Notes under the pieces: generated by a model
What the model was told of the DNA's origin: nothing
Databases searched by the model: none
Seen by the model: only the letters and a program-made list of their open reading frames with translations
Assembly: GCA_023078555.1 (NCBI GenBank)
Contig: CM041198.1
Coordinates: forward strand, 9,595,836 to 9,659,835
Length of the DNA stretch: 64,000 nucleotides
Source: Ulva prolifera
Taxonomy: Eukaryota > Chlorophyta > Ulvophyceae > Ulvales > Ulvaceae
Reading direction: 5' to 3'
In this document: in pieces, positions 46,876-57,362 of the stretch
Layout: every line of letters begins with the position of its first letter
How positions within the stretch are numbered: the first letter of the stretch is position 1
Program-made: the position numbers and the translations under genes

Positions 46876-48858
46876 CTAGAGACTAATCTGGACTGGCATC
46901 AGATGAAGTCTCTTCCGAACATCCTTCAATGCAGGACCTAGTAACACCTTTGTGAAGACATCAGCAAGCTGGTCTTTGGTCCCTACCCATTGCACTTGAA
47001 TCTCGTCTGCCTCTACAAATTCACGGACCCTTGGGTGCCGCACTCGAATGTGTTTAGACCTATCACTAGAGATTGGGTTGTTGGCTAGGATATTCGCACT
47101 TTTATTGTCTCCCCAAAGCACAGGTTTTTCTGGACGAAGATGCAGGTCACAACAACTGTTTAGCCCACATCAACTCGTTTGCTGCACTACTCATAGCGAT
47201 CAGCTCAACCTCAGTTGTATCACCAGCAGTGATAGGTTGTCGCTTCGACCTCCAAAATACTGTGTTGCCATAGACCCTTAGGACTAGGCCACTCACACTT
47301 TTCAGGCCTTTGTCATTCGCAAAATCAGCATCCGAATAGCCTTCCAGCGAACAGCTCTTTGACGAGCCCTCAAACACTAGACCTAGTTCCTTCGTGGACT
47401 GCAGGTATCTCAGTATATGTTGCACCGCTGGCCAATGCTCCTTTAAACTACACCCCATATGTTTGGCCAAAACATTGCAGACATAAGAAATATCAGGCCG
47501 CGTAACTACATCAATATATTGGATGCCTCCTACATCACTCATGAATGTAGCGTGCTCAGCCTGGTCTGCTACCTCAAGTTCGGGATGATCCTTAGCACTC
47601 CTCAACTGTTGCCTTGCAATTGGCACCAGCGGAGTCGGACTAGGTCGGCAATCTGCCATGCTGAATTTCTCTAGCAGGTTCACTACTTTCTGCTGCTGAG
47701 ATAGAGAGATGATCTTCTGCTTCCTATCCCTGGTGATTGAGGCACCTAGTTTCCACGACAAGTCACCAAGGTCTCTACCTTCAAATGCTTTGAGAATCTG
47801 ATCGATCAACTCCTTCAGGCCCGTAGACCGTCCAAAGATAAAAAGATCATCAACGCACAGAAATATGAAACACCTACCGGTTTTTCTAACATGCACTGTT
47901 GGGTCCGAATGTGATCTCACAAAACCCATTTCACCTATCAAACGTGCAAGGGCCTTGTGCCATTCACGTGCAGCCTGCTTCAATCCATACAAAGTCTTAA
48001 GCAATTTCCACACCCGATTTGTACCATCATTCAGGATAGGTGTTGTGAAAGTGCCTCGTAGCGCACAAGGCATGTGCACATGCGGATGCACGCACGGGGT
48101 GACACGTGGCAGTCACGAGCCCGCGAATGAGAAGACACATTCCAGCTCTCTGTATAGGTCGAACAAGGTCATGCTTCAAGTATCTGACTCAGATACTGAC
48201 CATGCAGGTGTGATCCCAGATCGCAGGCATCATGTGCTAAGTACTCCGCACACATACTTAATATTTCGCCCACCTAAACTTACGGTATGACGCTTCCACT
48301 CGCGCTTGCATTCGAACAATAGGAGGCTGTTCAACGTAGACAGTCTCATTCATTACCCCATTCAGAAAGGCACATTGGATATCCACATGCTTCATTTCTA
48401 AGTCCTCTACTGCAGCGACCGAAAGCAATGCACGCAAAGTAGCATAGCTCCCTACTGGAGCCCACGTTTCAAAGAAATCAATTCCCTCTTCCTAGGTAAA
48501 ACCCCTAGCTACATACCGCGCCATGTAACGCTGGATCTCCCCTGTGGGTCCCCTCGTTATCTTATAGACCCACTTACCAGAAATGGCCTTGGCCCCTACT
48601 GGCAGCTCAACAAGCTCATAAGTTCCGTGCTCGCTCAACGAAGTCACCTCCTCCTTCATAGCACCATGCCACTTCTCCAGCTAAGGCATGTTTCCAAGGC
48701 GGGCTATCAGGATCAAAAGGCTTCCTCTTCTTAATGGCTGCAACCCAACGGGATGAACGTCGCTGGGCTGACTTGCCGCCATCAAGCTCCCCATGCTTGG
48801 TCACCTCTGCACCAGTCACTGCACCTTCAGCCGTAGCCAACATGCCTGATGTGTCGGC
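46876..48858 (-). pseudogene. Copia element 2, RT-RNase H part of pol (broken)
   Basis: The minus strand encodes the C-terminal half of a Ty1/copia polyprotein. It begins near 48840 (SSRWVAAIKKRKPFDPD), passes the RT start region (about 48640-48330, in broken frames), and continues from 48030 with VWKLLKTLYGLKQAAREWHK, the catalytic FLCVDDLFIF, and TRPDISYVCNVLAKH. The RNase H region SLEGYSDADFAND and SKRQPITAGDTTEVELIAMS is followed, after a frameshift near 47147-47121, by LWGDNKSANILA and STDRSKHIRVRHPRVREF. A 224-bp insertion (48087-48310) and an in-frame stop interrupt it. The 5' half of this element is cut off by the insertion of copia element 1 at 48859. Confidence 0.88.
48087..48310 (-). 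mobile_element. Candidate MITE-like insertion, copy 1
   Basis: This stretch interrupts the RT frame of copia element 2. Read on the minus strand it begins TGCAAGCGCGAGTGGAAGCG and continues TCATACCGTAAGTT, and ends GCCACGTGTCACC followed by CCGTGCGTGCA. The two ends are imperfect inverted repeats. The same 34-base start and a similar far end occur at 56496-56731. No clear target duplication was found. Confidence 0.35.
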
Positions 48859-49201
48859 TGTCACAATGCATGAGCCTGCGGGCAACAATGTGGTGACAGG
48901 TGCACCCATGCACGGACGATCCGCGGATCCAGTGTAGGGGTAAGCCGCCAGCCAGGATTGACTCGATGTAGTGAGGGAGATCCTGCGAGGGTTTCCCGGC
49001 GTAACCTTGAGTGTTCAGTGTGCATATAAGGATGTGCACACTGAGATCTGTAACCATTCTTCTGTCTCACGGTATTAGCATCTTCCCATCAGTGTTTCCT
49101 CGGTTCTACCTCTGTGCGCAGAAGGTATGGAACACTGGCCACCTGACTTGACCTGACGTAAGACTGCGCGTCTGACCTGAGCGTATGAAGCATTTCTAAC
49201 A
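48859..49201 (+). repeat. 5' LTR of copia element 1
   Basis: 343 bp, from TGTCACAATGCATGAGCC to TTTCTAACA. Near-identical to the 3' LTR, with a handful of differences including a 4-bp gap near the CCATTCTTCTGTCTCACGG region, indicating a fairly recent insertion. The TGTGCATATAAGG stretch near 49020-49030 is a plausible TATA region of the element promoter. Confidence 0.93.
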
Positions 49202-49216
49202 TGGTATCGATGATTG
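49202..49216 (+). promoter_or_regulatory. Primer-binding site of copia element 1
   Basis: TGGTATCGATGATTG begins one base after the LTR end. TGGTATC is the usual start of copia primer sites that pair with initiator tRNA-Met; the following bases do not continue the common form, so priming by an internal tRNA fragment is possible. Confidence 0.6.
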
Positions 49217-49509
49217 TTAGCGTTATGTCTGTTTTATGGTCTTGTTCAGGAAGCCGTCGGCCAATGTCTGTGCGCAGACACGGCAAGCATTCCACTGTTC
49301 TGCCGGCGCTCAAACTGCGGTCAAAAGCGCAGGCATCATTTAGCTTTCTCGTAGCACATTGTTATCAGATACAATTCGAGAAGCCTGTTTTAATGATCAG
49401 CTCTGAGAAAAGCGAACGCGTTCGCTTATTTTCTCAACCTGTCGGCTCGCGAGCCATCCCATGTGTTTAGTTGCTGCGCGCGACTAATCACCGTCCGTCC
49501 TACTGCAGG

Positions 49510-51413
49510 ATGTCTAACTCTGATCACTCTAACGCCAACTCTCCTCGTGAGGAGAGGCGGGACGAGGCTGAACAGCAGCCAGTCGTTCCACAGGGACGCT
49601 GACCAGCACCTCCCTGACGGAGAACAGCCCGAGGGATGTTACTCCGAGGCGGACGAGTTGTCCGGCCACGACCCTCTTCCCAGCCTGGGCAGAGCAGCCA
49701 GCAGGTGCCTTTTTCCTCTCATGTTGTGAACGATCACGGTCACACTGAGTCATTCATCACACTCGAGACGTTGACCGAAGCGCTGCGTGCATCTCGGGGA
49801 CGTAGCGAACCTGATTTGACCAAAGGAAAAGTACCTGAATGGAATTTTAAGACCGAAAGCTTCGTTGCGTACGAGCAGAAAGTCTGTTTTGGTTAGGTCA
49901 ATTCGAGTTAGACCATTTGTTGCATCACGCACCGTCTGCGGACGAACAGCGTGTTCATGCTAGGGCAAGGACACAGGTCTTGATGTCTGTGCCTGACGCG
50001 GATAGGACGACTGTCTATCGCATGTCACATCTATGTGAAGCATGGGCCTACCTGACTGCAAAGTACAGGCCTAGCACTGAAGCCGAAATCCACAGACTGT
50101 GGAGTCGGTTTAATTCTTTATCACAAAACAATAGACATGTTGCGACATACTGTGGTGATGTGATGAGTGTTTACACTCAACTGGAGGCACTAGGTGCTGA
50201 TGTGGGCCAGCGATGGCTCCGTTTGAAACTGTTAGAAGTGGGGGAGGAGTTCAACGCTGTGCGCGGCGAAGTCCAACACTCCTCCCCTCATGTCATCATA
50301 TCACGTTTAACTGAGCACGCCGACTTGCTCAAACAACAGCGACAGCTGCAGGCTAGGTCTGGGGCGCCCGCGGGCAAACCAGGCCAAGGCTGGCGCAAGC
50401 AACCCCGTGGTGACGGTCCTGTGGTCGCTGCTCTCGCAGCTGGCCAGGCTCCTCGCGAGGAGACCAGGACCTGTTTCTTCTGCAAGAAGAAAGGACATTT
50501 GCGTGCGAACTGCCCCCAACGCAAGCAGGCTGCGGCCAAAGATGTTTGTGCCGTAGAAATGCCTGAAAAGTATCCAATCCCAGATGCGTCTTTGCCTTGG
50601 AACATGATCATAGATAGCGGGTCGGATATTCATATTGTAGGCAATCGTGAAATGTTCACTGAGTATGGACCGTGTCAGAGGACTGCCAATCCCGCGGGAC
50701 CAGGCAAGCTCCCCATCATGGGCAGGGGAACCATTCAGGTGAACCTGGGCACGTGTGCTGATAAGCATGGGAACAAACATCCTTTGGATATGGAGATCCC
50801 TGGTGTTTACTATGCCCCTGAATGTCCGTATAACCTGCTAAGTACGATGGGTCTTCGGCACGAGCAGATGTTTTTGGATACGCGTAGGAGTGTTTTGTAT
50901 TTTCCGGGTCTGGGTGACATGGCTACTGGTATTGAGGACGATGTCAAATACCAGGAGTTCGATGAGGATGGTCATCCTGTTTTTGCTTTCAAAATGAATG
51001 TGGAGACCAAACCTGTTCTTGTCGGCGCTCCAGTCAACCGAGGGGTAGTCTGGTCTAATCAGAGCAGCCCGACCTGCGTGGTCGAGGACCAGCAACGGTG
51101 GCATCATGTGGCAGCCGCGGCTGTTGACCTGCAGCGACCCAATGCTGGGGGAGCTGAGGTCCCACATGACGCTTACTTGCTGGACCCTGCTTTCATAGCG
51201 CATCTGTCATTTCATCAGTCAAACTGGGTTCTCAAGCGTATGCAAGCCAACGCTGATTTTTATGGTGATTTGAATTTGAGTGTCGATTCCAAGCCACTGG
51301 GAAATCGATGTCATGGCTGCAGAATTGGCAAAGTGCCCGCAGGTAACTTCTGTGCCAATGATCGTGAGCTCATGGGCCAGGTCAAGTATCCTGGCGAGCA
51401 ATTGCATGCCGAT
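49510..51413 (+). pseudogene. Gag and protease of copia element 1 (frameshifted)
   Basis: Gag starts MSNSDHSNANSPREERRDEA at 49510 and hits a stop near 49600. Its reading continues in other frames (HTESFITLETLTEALRASRG at about 49740) and again from 49917, so at least three frame changes or stops disrupt it. The 499-codon frame from 49917 holds the capsid part (AWAYLTAKYRPSTEAEIHRL), the CCHC knuckle CFFCKKKGHLRANC and the aspartic protease site IIDSGSDIHIVG. The GAG-pre-integrase zinc part follows (HLSFHQSNWVLKRMQAN, then CHGCRIGK) and ends at a TGA at 51414-51416. Confidence 0.88.
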
Positions 51414-51416
51414 TGA

Positions 51417-52331
51417 GCTGGTCCTGTCACTCCAGTGGGAATTGGAGGTGTGAAATATGTTTTGTTTGTGATGTGTGCCTTTACCCGATATACTTTCGTG
51501 GTCGGTCTGCGCAAAAAGGGTGAGGCTGCGGCCATGATCTCTTATATTATTGAACGCATTCGGGTGAATGTGGTGAAGCCAGGTGAACCGGGTGTGCGCA
51601 TCCTACACACCGACAAAGGGGGAGAGTTCATGGCCGAGGCCTTAAAACTCTACCTCCAGCGTCGTGGCATCACTCACCGCTCTACCCCCACAGCTGATCA
51701 TCGCTGTAATGGCATGATCGAGCGGAGAATCGGAATCGCCTTTGAGGCACTCCGTGCAGTGCTGCTTGCGAGTGGCCTTCCTCTGTTCCTGTGGATCGAA
51801 TGTCTTGCCAGTGTTGTACATGGCCACAATCTCACGCCGTGCTCGGCGTTGTACCATGACAAACTGGCACGCATTCTCAAGTCCCAGAAAGCTCAGCATG
51901 CCATCAACGCTGCGGGGGATGTGGATGAAGCTGAAAAGCGCAAAAAGCGCATGAAAAAGGCCGAATGCGATAAGTTGAGGGTTGAGGAAAAGCGCAAGTA
52001 CCAGTTGCTTGCGTCGACAGAGTTAGACGAGTTTTTAGTGCGGTCTTGTGATAAGGATATCATTCCTTAAATGTCCTTTTTCAGGGACACCTCCGTTGAG
52101 GTGTTCCAAGATCTGCTGCGGCAGCAGCGTCCGTGGGGGGTTGAGGTGTATGCATACCCAAGGGACGACAAGCTGCGTAAGCTGTCCCCGCGGGGAGTTC
52201 TCGCATACTGGGTCGGGGCTGGGCTGGGCCCCAGCATGCAGCGGGTGTACGCCCAGGCCGTTCCTGGGGGTAGGGTTTTTGTTGTGCGTCAGGTGATGTG
52301 CACTGCGGATCAGATGGGAGAAGGACAATGA
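51417..52331 (+). pseudogene. Integrase of copia element 1
   Basis: The DDE integrase core begins just before the TGA at 51414 (HAD, the first catalytic Asp). It continues GPVTPVGIGGVKYVLFVMCA, then LHTDKGGEFM (second Asp) and CNGMIERRIG (Glu). After LTPCSALYHD the frame carries about 70 highly charged residues (KRKKRMKKAECDKLRVEEKR and on) and stops at 52068-52070. The integrase C-terminal part RPWGVEVYAYPRDDKL resumes at 52071 in another frame to 52331. The charged stretch is not part of typical copia integrases. Confidence 0.8.
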
Positions 52332-52341
52332 GGGCGAGCGT

Positions 52342-55312
52342 GTGACTGATAGTGATGTCCCCCCTATCCTGTCTGATCACACGTATGACGGGGGAGTGTT
52401 GCGCCGTCTGCGTGACCAGCTTCACACCCCCCCTGGTCATGGTAGGGTTCCTGTCATGGAAATGACTTTCCGTCAGGACGACCCCAACCCCAACCCTGAC
52501 GTGTATTCTCCACGGTTTGGGGCTGGCTCCTCTGCGGAGATGATTCGGCGTGACCCTTCCCGGGCCACACCGGAAATGGCCAGAGTAACTCTGCATCGCA
52601 CGCGTGCGACCTCCAGAGCTGCTGCCCATCCGGATGTCCCTCTCCCCCCTCGTGTGCGTGGTGAAGTGCATCACCCTGTGGCTGTGCCCTCTCGCACTGC
52701 GCAGTACGTTGTCACGCGCAACGCTGTATTGCACGACCCTGGTGTAGAAGCTGCGTTTCCTGTTCAAGTGTCTGTCAGTGCGTCTGATGCTGACATGGAT
52801 GATGATGACGACGGTCCCGGCATCTATGATGATGACGATGAACAACGCATGGACTACACCATCACAGATGATGAGGAGGCTGCGGCCCATCAGAATCTGG
52901 AGGCTCAGCGGGTCCGCTCTGGGAGTAATTCGGCCGCGGCCTCAGCGTCTAACGCGGGAGCAGTTGCTCAGCCCTTGCGAGGAGCTGAGGCGCCGAGGCC
53001 CTTCTGGGAGGATGAGCCGGATGAGGTGGAGACCGGGTCCGAATTAGGGGGAGAGGTCCCGGACCCCTCAGCCGCTTTTGGGGTTGATTTGCTTGACGAG
53101 GTGAGGGCCATTCCAGCCGCCTTGCCTCGCATAAAAATCAATCCTCTTGTACGCAGACGCCTTGTTCCACTGGCTGCGGATGTAGCATCTGTACATATGC
53201 ATGAGCCTGCGGGTTCTGACATTGCTAGTAGTGAGACAGTTGTAGCTGCTATTGATGTTTCAGCTTGCAATCAGGACACATCAGCTGCGGCTGACTGTGG
53301 AGTGTCCTGTGCAGGCCTGAAGCCTCAGCATGTGGAGTCTGGCGAGCAGCGGAATGCTCGGCGTCGTGGGTCGCGCAGAGCAGCTGCCGTCAGGAAGCAG
53401 AAGGCCTCCGACCCTGATATGCCTTCTTTGAAGGAAGCACTTGCGAGTGCTGACAGGGATGCATGGCTGCGTGCCATGTGGGAGGAGGTGGATGCACTGG
53501 GTGAGCACGGAACTTTCGAGTTGTGCTATCTGCCTGCGGGCAAACGGGCTATCTCGGGCAAATGGGTGCTCAAGATCAAGCGTGGACCTGCGGGAGAGAT
53601 TCAGCGCTACAAGGCACGTTATGTAGCACGTGGTTTTTCTCAGGTAGAGGGCATTGACTGTTTTGAGACTTGGTCCCCTGTCGGTAGTTATGCGACACTG
53701 CGTGTGTTGCTGTCAGTTGCTGCTCAGGGAGATTCAGAGATTAGGCACATAGACATCCAGAGTGCTTTTCTGAATGGTGAGCTGGAGGAGGAAGTGTTCG
53801 TTGAACAGCCCCCGTTCTTCACTGACGGGACAGCACATGTATGGAGATTGCACAAAACCTTGTATGGCCTGAAGCAAGCTGCTCGCGAGTGGCATAAAGC
53901 TTTAATAAAGGTCTTAGCTGAGATGGGATTTGTGTGCGCATAAAGTGATCCCGGACTGTATGTTAGAACATCTGGTCGCTGTTTTATTTTCTTGTGGGTC
54001 GATGATTTGTTCATTTTCAGTAGCTCTGCGGGGCTGCAGGAACTTGTCGATGTCATTCTCACGAAATTCGAAGGCAGAGACCTCGGTGAACTTGCATGGG
54101 CACTCGGCACAGAGATCATGCGTGATCGCAAGGCCAAAACAATCGTCATGACACAACGAAGCAAGATCCAGAACTTGCTTGAAAAGTACAGTATGTCTGA
54201 TTGTCGCAAGTCTCCCACTCCCTTAGTGCCGCGGCAACAACTAAGGAGTGCGAAAGAGCATCCTGACCTGGAGAAAGCCAGTGCTGTTGAGCATTCCAGG
54301 TTCATGAGTGTTGTAGGAAGCATCTGTCAGAAAGTCTATCCTTCGTCAGGTCAGACGCGCAGTCTTATGTCAAGTCAGGAGGCCAGCATCTCATACCTGC
54401 TGCGCACAGAGGCAGAACCGGAGAGATGCTGAGGGGAGATAAGATACAACTAGTACCGTGAAACAGTGATAAGAAAGGTTACAGATCTCAGTGTGCACAT
54501 GCTTATATGCACACTGAACACACAAGGTTACGGCGGGAAACCCTCGCGGGATCTCTCTCACTACATTGAGACAATCTCGGCGGCTTACCCCTGCACTGGA
54601 TCCGCGGATCGTCCGTGCATGGGTGCACCTGTCACCACACTGCTGCCCGCAGGCTCATGCATTGTGACAGCATCCAGTATATTGCAGGAGTGACCCGACC
54701 TGACCTGAGCTATGTGGCACATGCCCTGGCCCGGCACATGTCTAGTAGTCTAAAGGAACATTGGTCTGCCGTGCAACATGTTCTGAGATACCTGCAGTCC
54801 ACAAAGAATCTAGGGATAAATTTATAGGCTCTGTGGGACACGGGTGTTTGTTGGAAGCTTTCTCAGATGCAGATTTTGCGAACTCTGCTGATCTGAAAAG
54901 TGTATCTGGTATGGTTATTCGAGTGTATGGGAACTGTGTTCTCTAGCGTTCGAAAAAGCAGAGTATAGTGGCTTGGGATACAACGGAGGCTGAGCTCATC
55001 GCGATGAGTGCAACAGCCAACGAGTTAATGTGGGTGAAGCAGTTGCTTCTCGATTTGAAACTCGTCCCACATAAGCCGACTCTGTGGGGTGACAATAAGA
55101 GTGCCAAAATTTTGGCTGTGAATGTTGTGTCCACTGACAGATCCAAGCACATTCGTGTGAGGCACTTGCGAGTGCGGGAATATGTCCAGATGGATGAACT
55201 TAAGGTAGAATGGGTGGGCACCGTTGATCAGTTGGCGGATGTTTTTACTAAAGTGCTGCCCGGACTTGCTTTGCTAGAAGTTCGTAATAAACTCCAGCTA
55301 GTGGAGACGTAG
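52342..55312 (+). pseudogene. Reverse transcriptase-RNase H of copia element 1 (broken)
   Basis: After an Asp-rich linker the RT starts at about 53400: AISGKWVLKIKRGPAGEIQR, YKARYVARGFSQVEGIDCFE, HIDIQSAFLNG and LYGLKQAAREWHK. A TAA at 53941-53943 interrupts the frame, which then resumes unchanged with FLWVDDLFIFSS (catalytic YVDD-type box). A solo LTR splits VVGS/IQYIAGVTRPDLSYVA. A frameshift near 54823 precedes LLEAFSDADFANSADLKSVS, and a TAG at 54944-54946 interrupts the RNase H frame. RNase H continues with TTEAELIAMSATANELMWVK and LWGDNKSAKILAV and stops at 55310-55312. Confidence 0.92.
54325..54669 (-). mobile_element. Solo LTR D inserted in copia element 1
   Basis: A 345-bp family-1 LTR in minus orientation, bounded by TGTCA...TGACA and flanked by a perfect 5-bp duplication GCATC (54320-54324 and 54670-54674). 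Removing the LTR and one duplicate restores the RT frame across VGSIQYIAGV, confirming the insertion point. Confidence 0.95.
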
Positions 55313-55320
55313 CAGGGTTT

Positions 55321-55329
55321 ATGGGGGAG
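55321..55329 (+). promoter_or_regulatory. Polypurine tract of copia element 1
   Basis: ATGGGGGAG lies directly before the TGTCAC of the 3' LTR, the expected plus-strand primer position. Confidence 0.75.
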
Positions 55330-55676
55330 TGTCACAATGCATGAGCCTGCGGGCAACATTGTGGTGACAGGTGCACCCATGCACGGACGATCCGCGGATC
55401 CAGTGTAGGGGTTAGCCGCCAGCCAGGATTGACTCGATGTAGTGAGGGAGATCCTGCGAGGGTTTCCCGGCGTAACCTTGAGTGTTCAGTGTGCATATAA
55501 GGATGTGCACACTGAGATCTGTAACCATTCTTCTTACTGTCTCACGGTATTAGCATCTTCCCATCAGTGTTTCCTCGGTTCTACCTCTGTGCACAGAAGG
55601 TATGGAACACTGGCTTCCTGACTTGACCTGACGTAAGCCTGCGCGTCTGACCTGAGCGTATGAAGCATTTCTGACA
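55330..55676 (+). repeat. 3' LTR of copia element 1
   Basis: 347 bp, from TGTCACAATGCATGAGCC to CATTTCTGACA, carrying the perfect TGTCA/TGACA terminal repeats that the 5' copy has partly lost (TAACA). Confidence 0.95.
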
Positions 55677-56495
55677 TTGGCTACCTTTGGTGCTACTGTC
55701 TGCTCATTCACTATGCTCTGCTCCATATCAACACTAGCTTCTACGACAGCAACATTTGCATGTGGAATCATGCGCTTGCGTACAAGCGGGTTCCATTTGT
55801 GTCTAACTGGGGGCGACTGCGATTCTTGCCCTTGGGCATCAGCAACAGTGTCATGCAAATCAAAACTAATTTCTTTAGCAGGATGCATAGACTCTCGAGC
55901 GACAGGTGAGTTTGGGGCCGGAGTTACCTCTCCCCTGGAGATAAATCCACGCAGATGCTCGCGCATGTAGTCCATCCCAAGCTCCAAGCTGCGAGCCGTA
56001 GCCCGTTCGCCTGAAGCCCTGGGGATGGGTCCCCCAATATCTCCCATGGCCCCTCGCGGCGGGCCAGCTGATCCCGCCGCGTCAGAGCTGGGTTGATGTT
56101 GTATCTCCATGTCGCGGACACTCACCTCATCTACTCTGCCAGAGTCGCCGGCGAGAGATCTCCCCGGAGATGTGAAGCTCTTCGCCCTCTGGCTGTTGTG
56201 TGCGGCCGATGGCGACATGTCGATGTTGGAGTGATTGTTGACGCGCTCGATGTTCTCACCTGGCTGGAGGTGCAAATCAGCAGCACCTTGGCGTAGCTCC
56301 TGACTACGCACTACCGCATGGACTTTCTCCACCACCTCTTGAGTTGTCCGTCTAGTCTTCCGCTGTAGCTCCCCTGAACCGAGGTCATCCCCTAGCTCCG
56401 GAACTACATGCTCAAACTCTGCGGCTAGGCTTTCGTCGATGTACTCCGAATCATGCAGGTCAACAAGATTCTTGCCTATGGCCATCCTGTTCAAA
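55677..56495 (-). pseudogene. Copia element 2, integrase-RT linker part (severed)
   Basis: A minus-strand frame from about 56490 encodes an acidic, Ser/Gly-rich linker ending RHKWNPLVRKRMIPHANVAV, parallel to NPLVRRRLVPLAADVA in copia element 1. The frame leads up to the insertion point of element 1 (55676/55677), and the continuation of the same polyprotein is found at 48840 downward. The 5' end stops at the MITE-like sequence at 56496; the integrase and gag of element 2 are not seen beyond it. Confidence 0.75.
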
Positions 56496-56731
56496 TGCAA
56501 GCGCGAGTGGAAGCGTCATACCGTAAGTTAAGTGTTGTGAGATATCTCTCACACTAGCGCATGCTGGCACAATTAACACCTTTTCTTATATGCGCAGCGG
56601 CTTGTCCAGCCATGTGGACGGTCGCACACGCATAGCTTTTGAATTACCGATCGAGTTGTACACAGTATGATCACACGTACGCTCAGTAGGCTTACGTGCC
56701 TGCACTCGCCACGTGTGACTGCACGCGTCCA
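56496..56731 (+). mobile_element. Candidate MITE-like insertion, copy 2
   Basis: It begins with the same 34 bases as the copy at 48087-48310 (TGCAAGCGCGAGTGGAAGCG then TCATACCGTAAGTT) and ends GCCACGTGTGACTGCACGCG then TCCA, similar to that copy's far end. The interior is not obviously alike. It could be a related element sharing only its termini, or a rearrangement junction. Confidence 0.3.
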
Positions 56732-56879
56732 CCAGCCTTACGTGCACATTGCATCAGCACTGTGTACAGCCTTCTCCCGGCACAATGTGTCCCGTCATAG
56801 GCTTATTATGGCTTTATGCGGCTAGCCGAATCGTTACTGCACATATTACGTCTTACTGTGTGCATTACCGCCGTTACAC

Positions 56880-57015
56880 AGGGTCCGCCCGGCGGGCTCC
56901 AGGGTTGGCATGTCGGTGACGAGGACATTCCTGTCGTGGGCGAAGGAACAATTTATTTCAAAGTAGGTTCGTATGCGACTACGGGTGGTGATGTGAAGGA
57001 ATTAGTCCTAGAGAT
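56880..57015 (+). mobile_element. Possible copia protease fragment
   Basis: The plus strand reads HVGDEDIPVVGEGTIYFKVG and then a KELVLEI segment, resembling the stretch after the protease in copia polyproteins (GxGTI...LVLxDV). The resemblance is short and the frame runs directly into solo LTR E. Confidence 0.35.
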
Positions 57016-57362
57016 TGTCACAATGCATGAGCCTGCGGGCAGCAGCGTGGTGACAGGTGCACCCATGTACGGACGATCCGCGGATCGAGTACAGGGGTAA
57101 GCCTCCAGCTAGGATTGTCTCGATGTAGTGAGAGAGATCGTGCGAGGGTTTCCCGCCGTAACCTTGAGTGTTCAGTGTGCATATAAGCGTGTGCACACTG
57201 AGATCTGTAACCATTATTATCACTGTTTCACGGTACTAGTTGTATCCTGATTCTTCCCCGCATTCCTCGGTTCTACCTCTGTGCGCAGCAGGTATGGAAT
57301 GCTGGTTGCCTGACTTGACCTGAGACTGCGCGTTTGACCTGCAGATGAGTGACTTTCTGACA
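57016..57362 (+). mobile_element. Solo LTR E (copia family 1)
   Basis: A 347-bp plus-orientation copy from TGTCACAATGCATGAG to TTTCTGACA. The flanks GAGAT (57011-57015) and GAGGT (57363-57367) are a target duplication with one mismatch. Confidence 0.9.

Larger units (their letters stand above)
48859..55676 (+). mobile_element. Ty1/copia LTR retrotransposon, element 1 (complete but mutated)
   Basis: A 6.8-kb element with LTRs at 48859-49201 and 55330-55676, a primer-binding site after the 5' LTR, a purine tract before the 3' LTR, and gag-protease-integrase-RT-RNase H in copia order. The flanks TCGGC (48854-48858) and TTGGC (55677-55681) are a 5-bp target duplication with one difference. It is inserted in inverted orientation into copia element 2. 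In-frame stops at 51414 and 53941, a stop near 54944, frameshifts in gag and near 54823, and a solo LTR at 54325-54669 show it cannot encode a full polyprotein. Confidence 0.93.
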
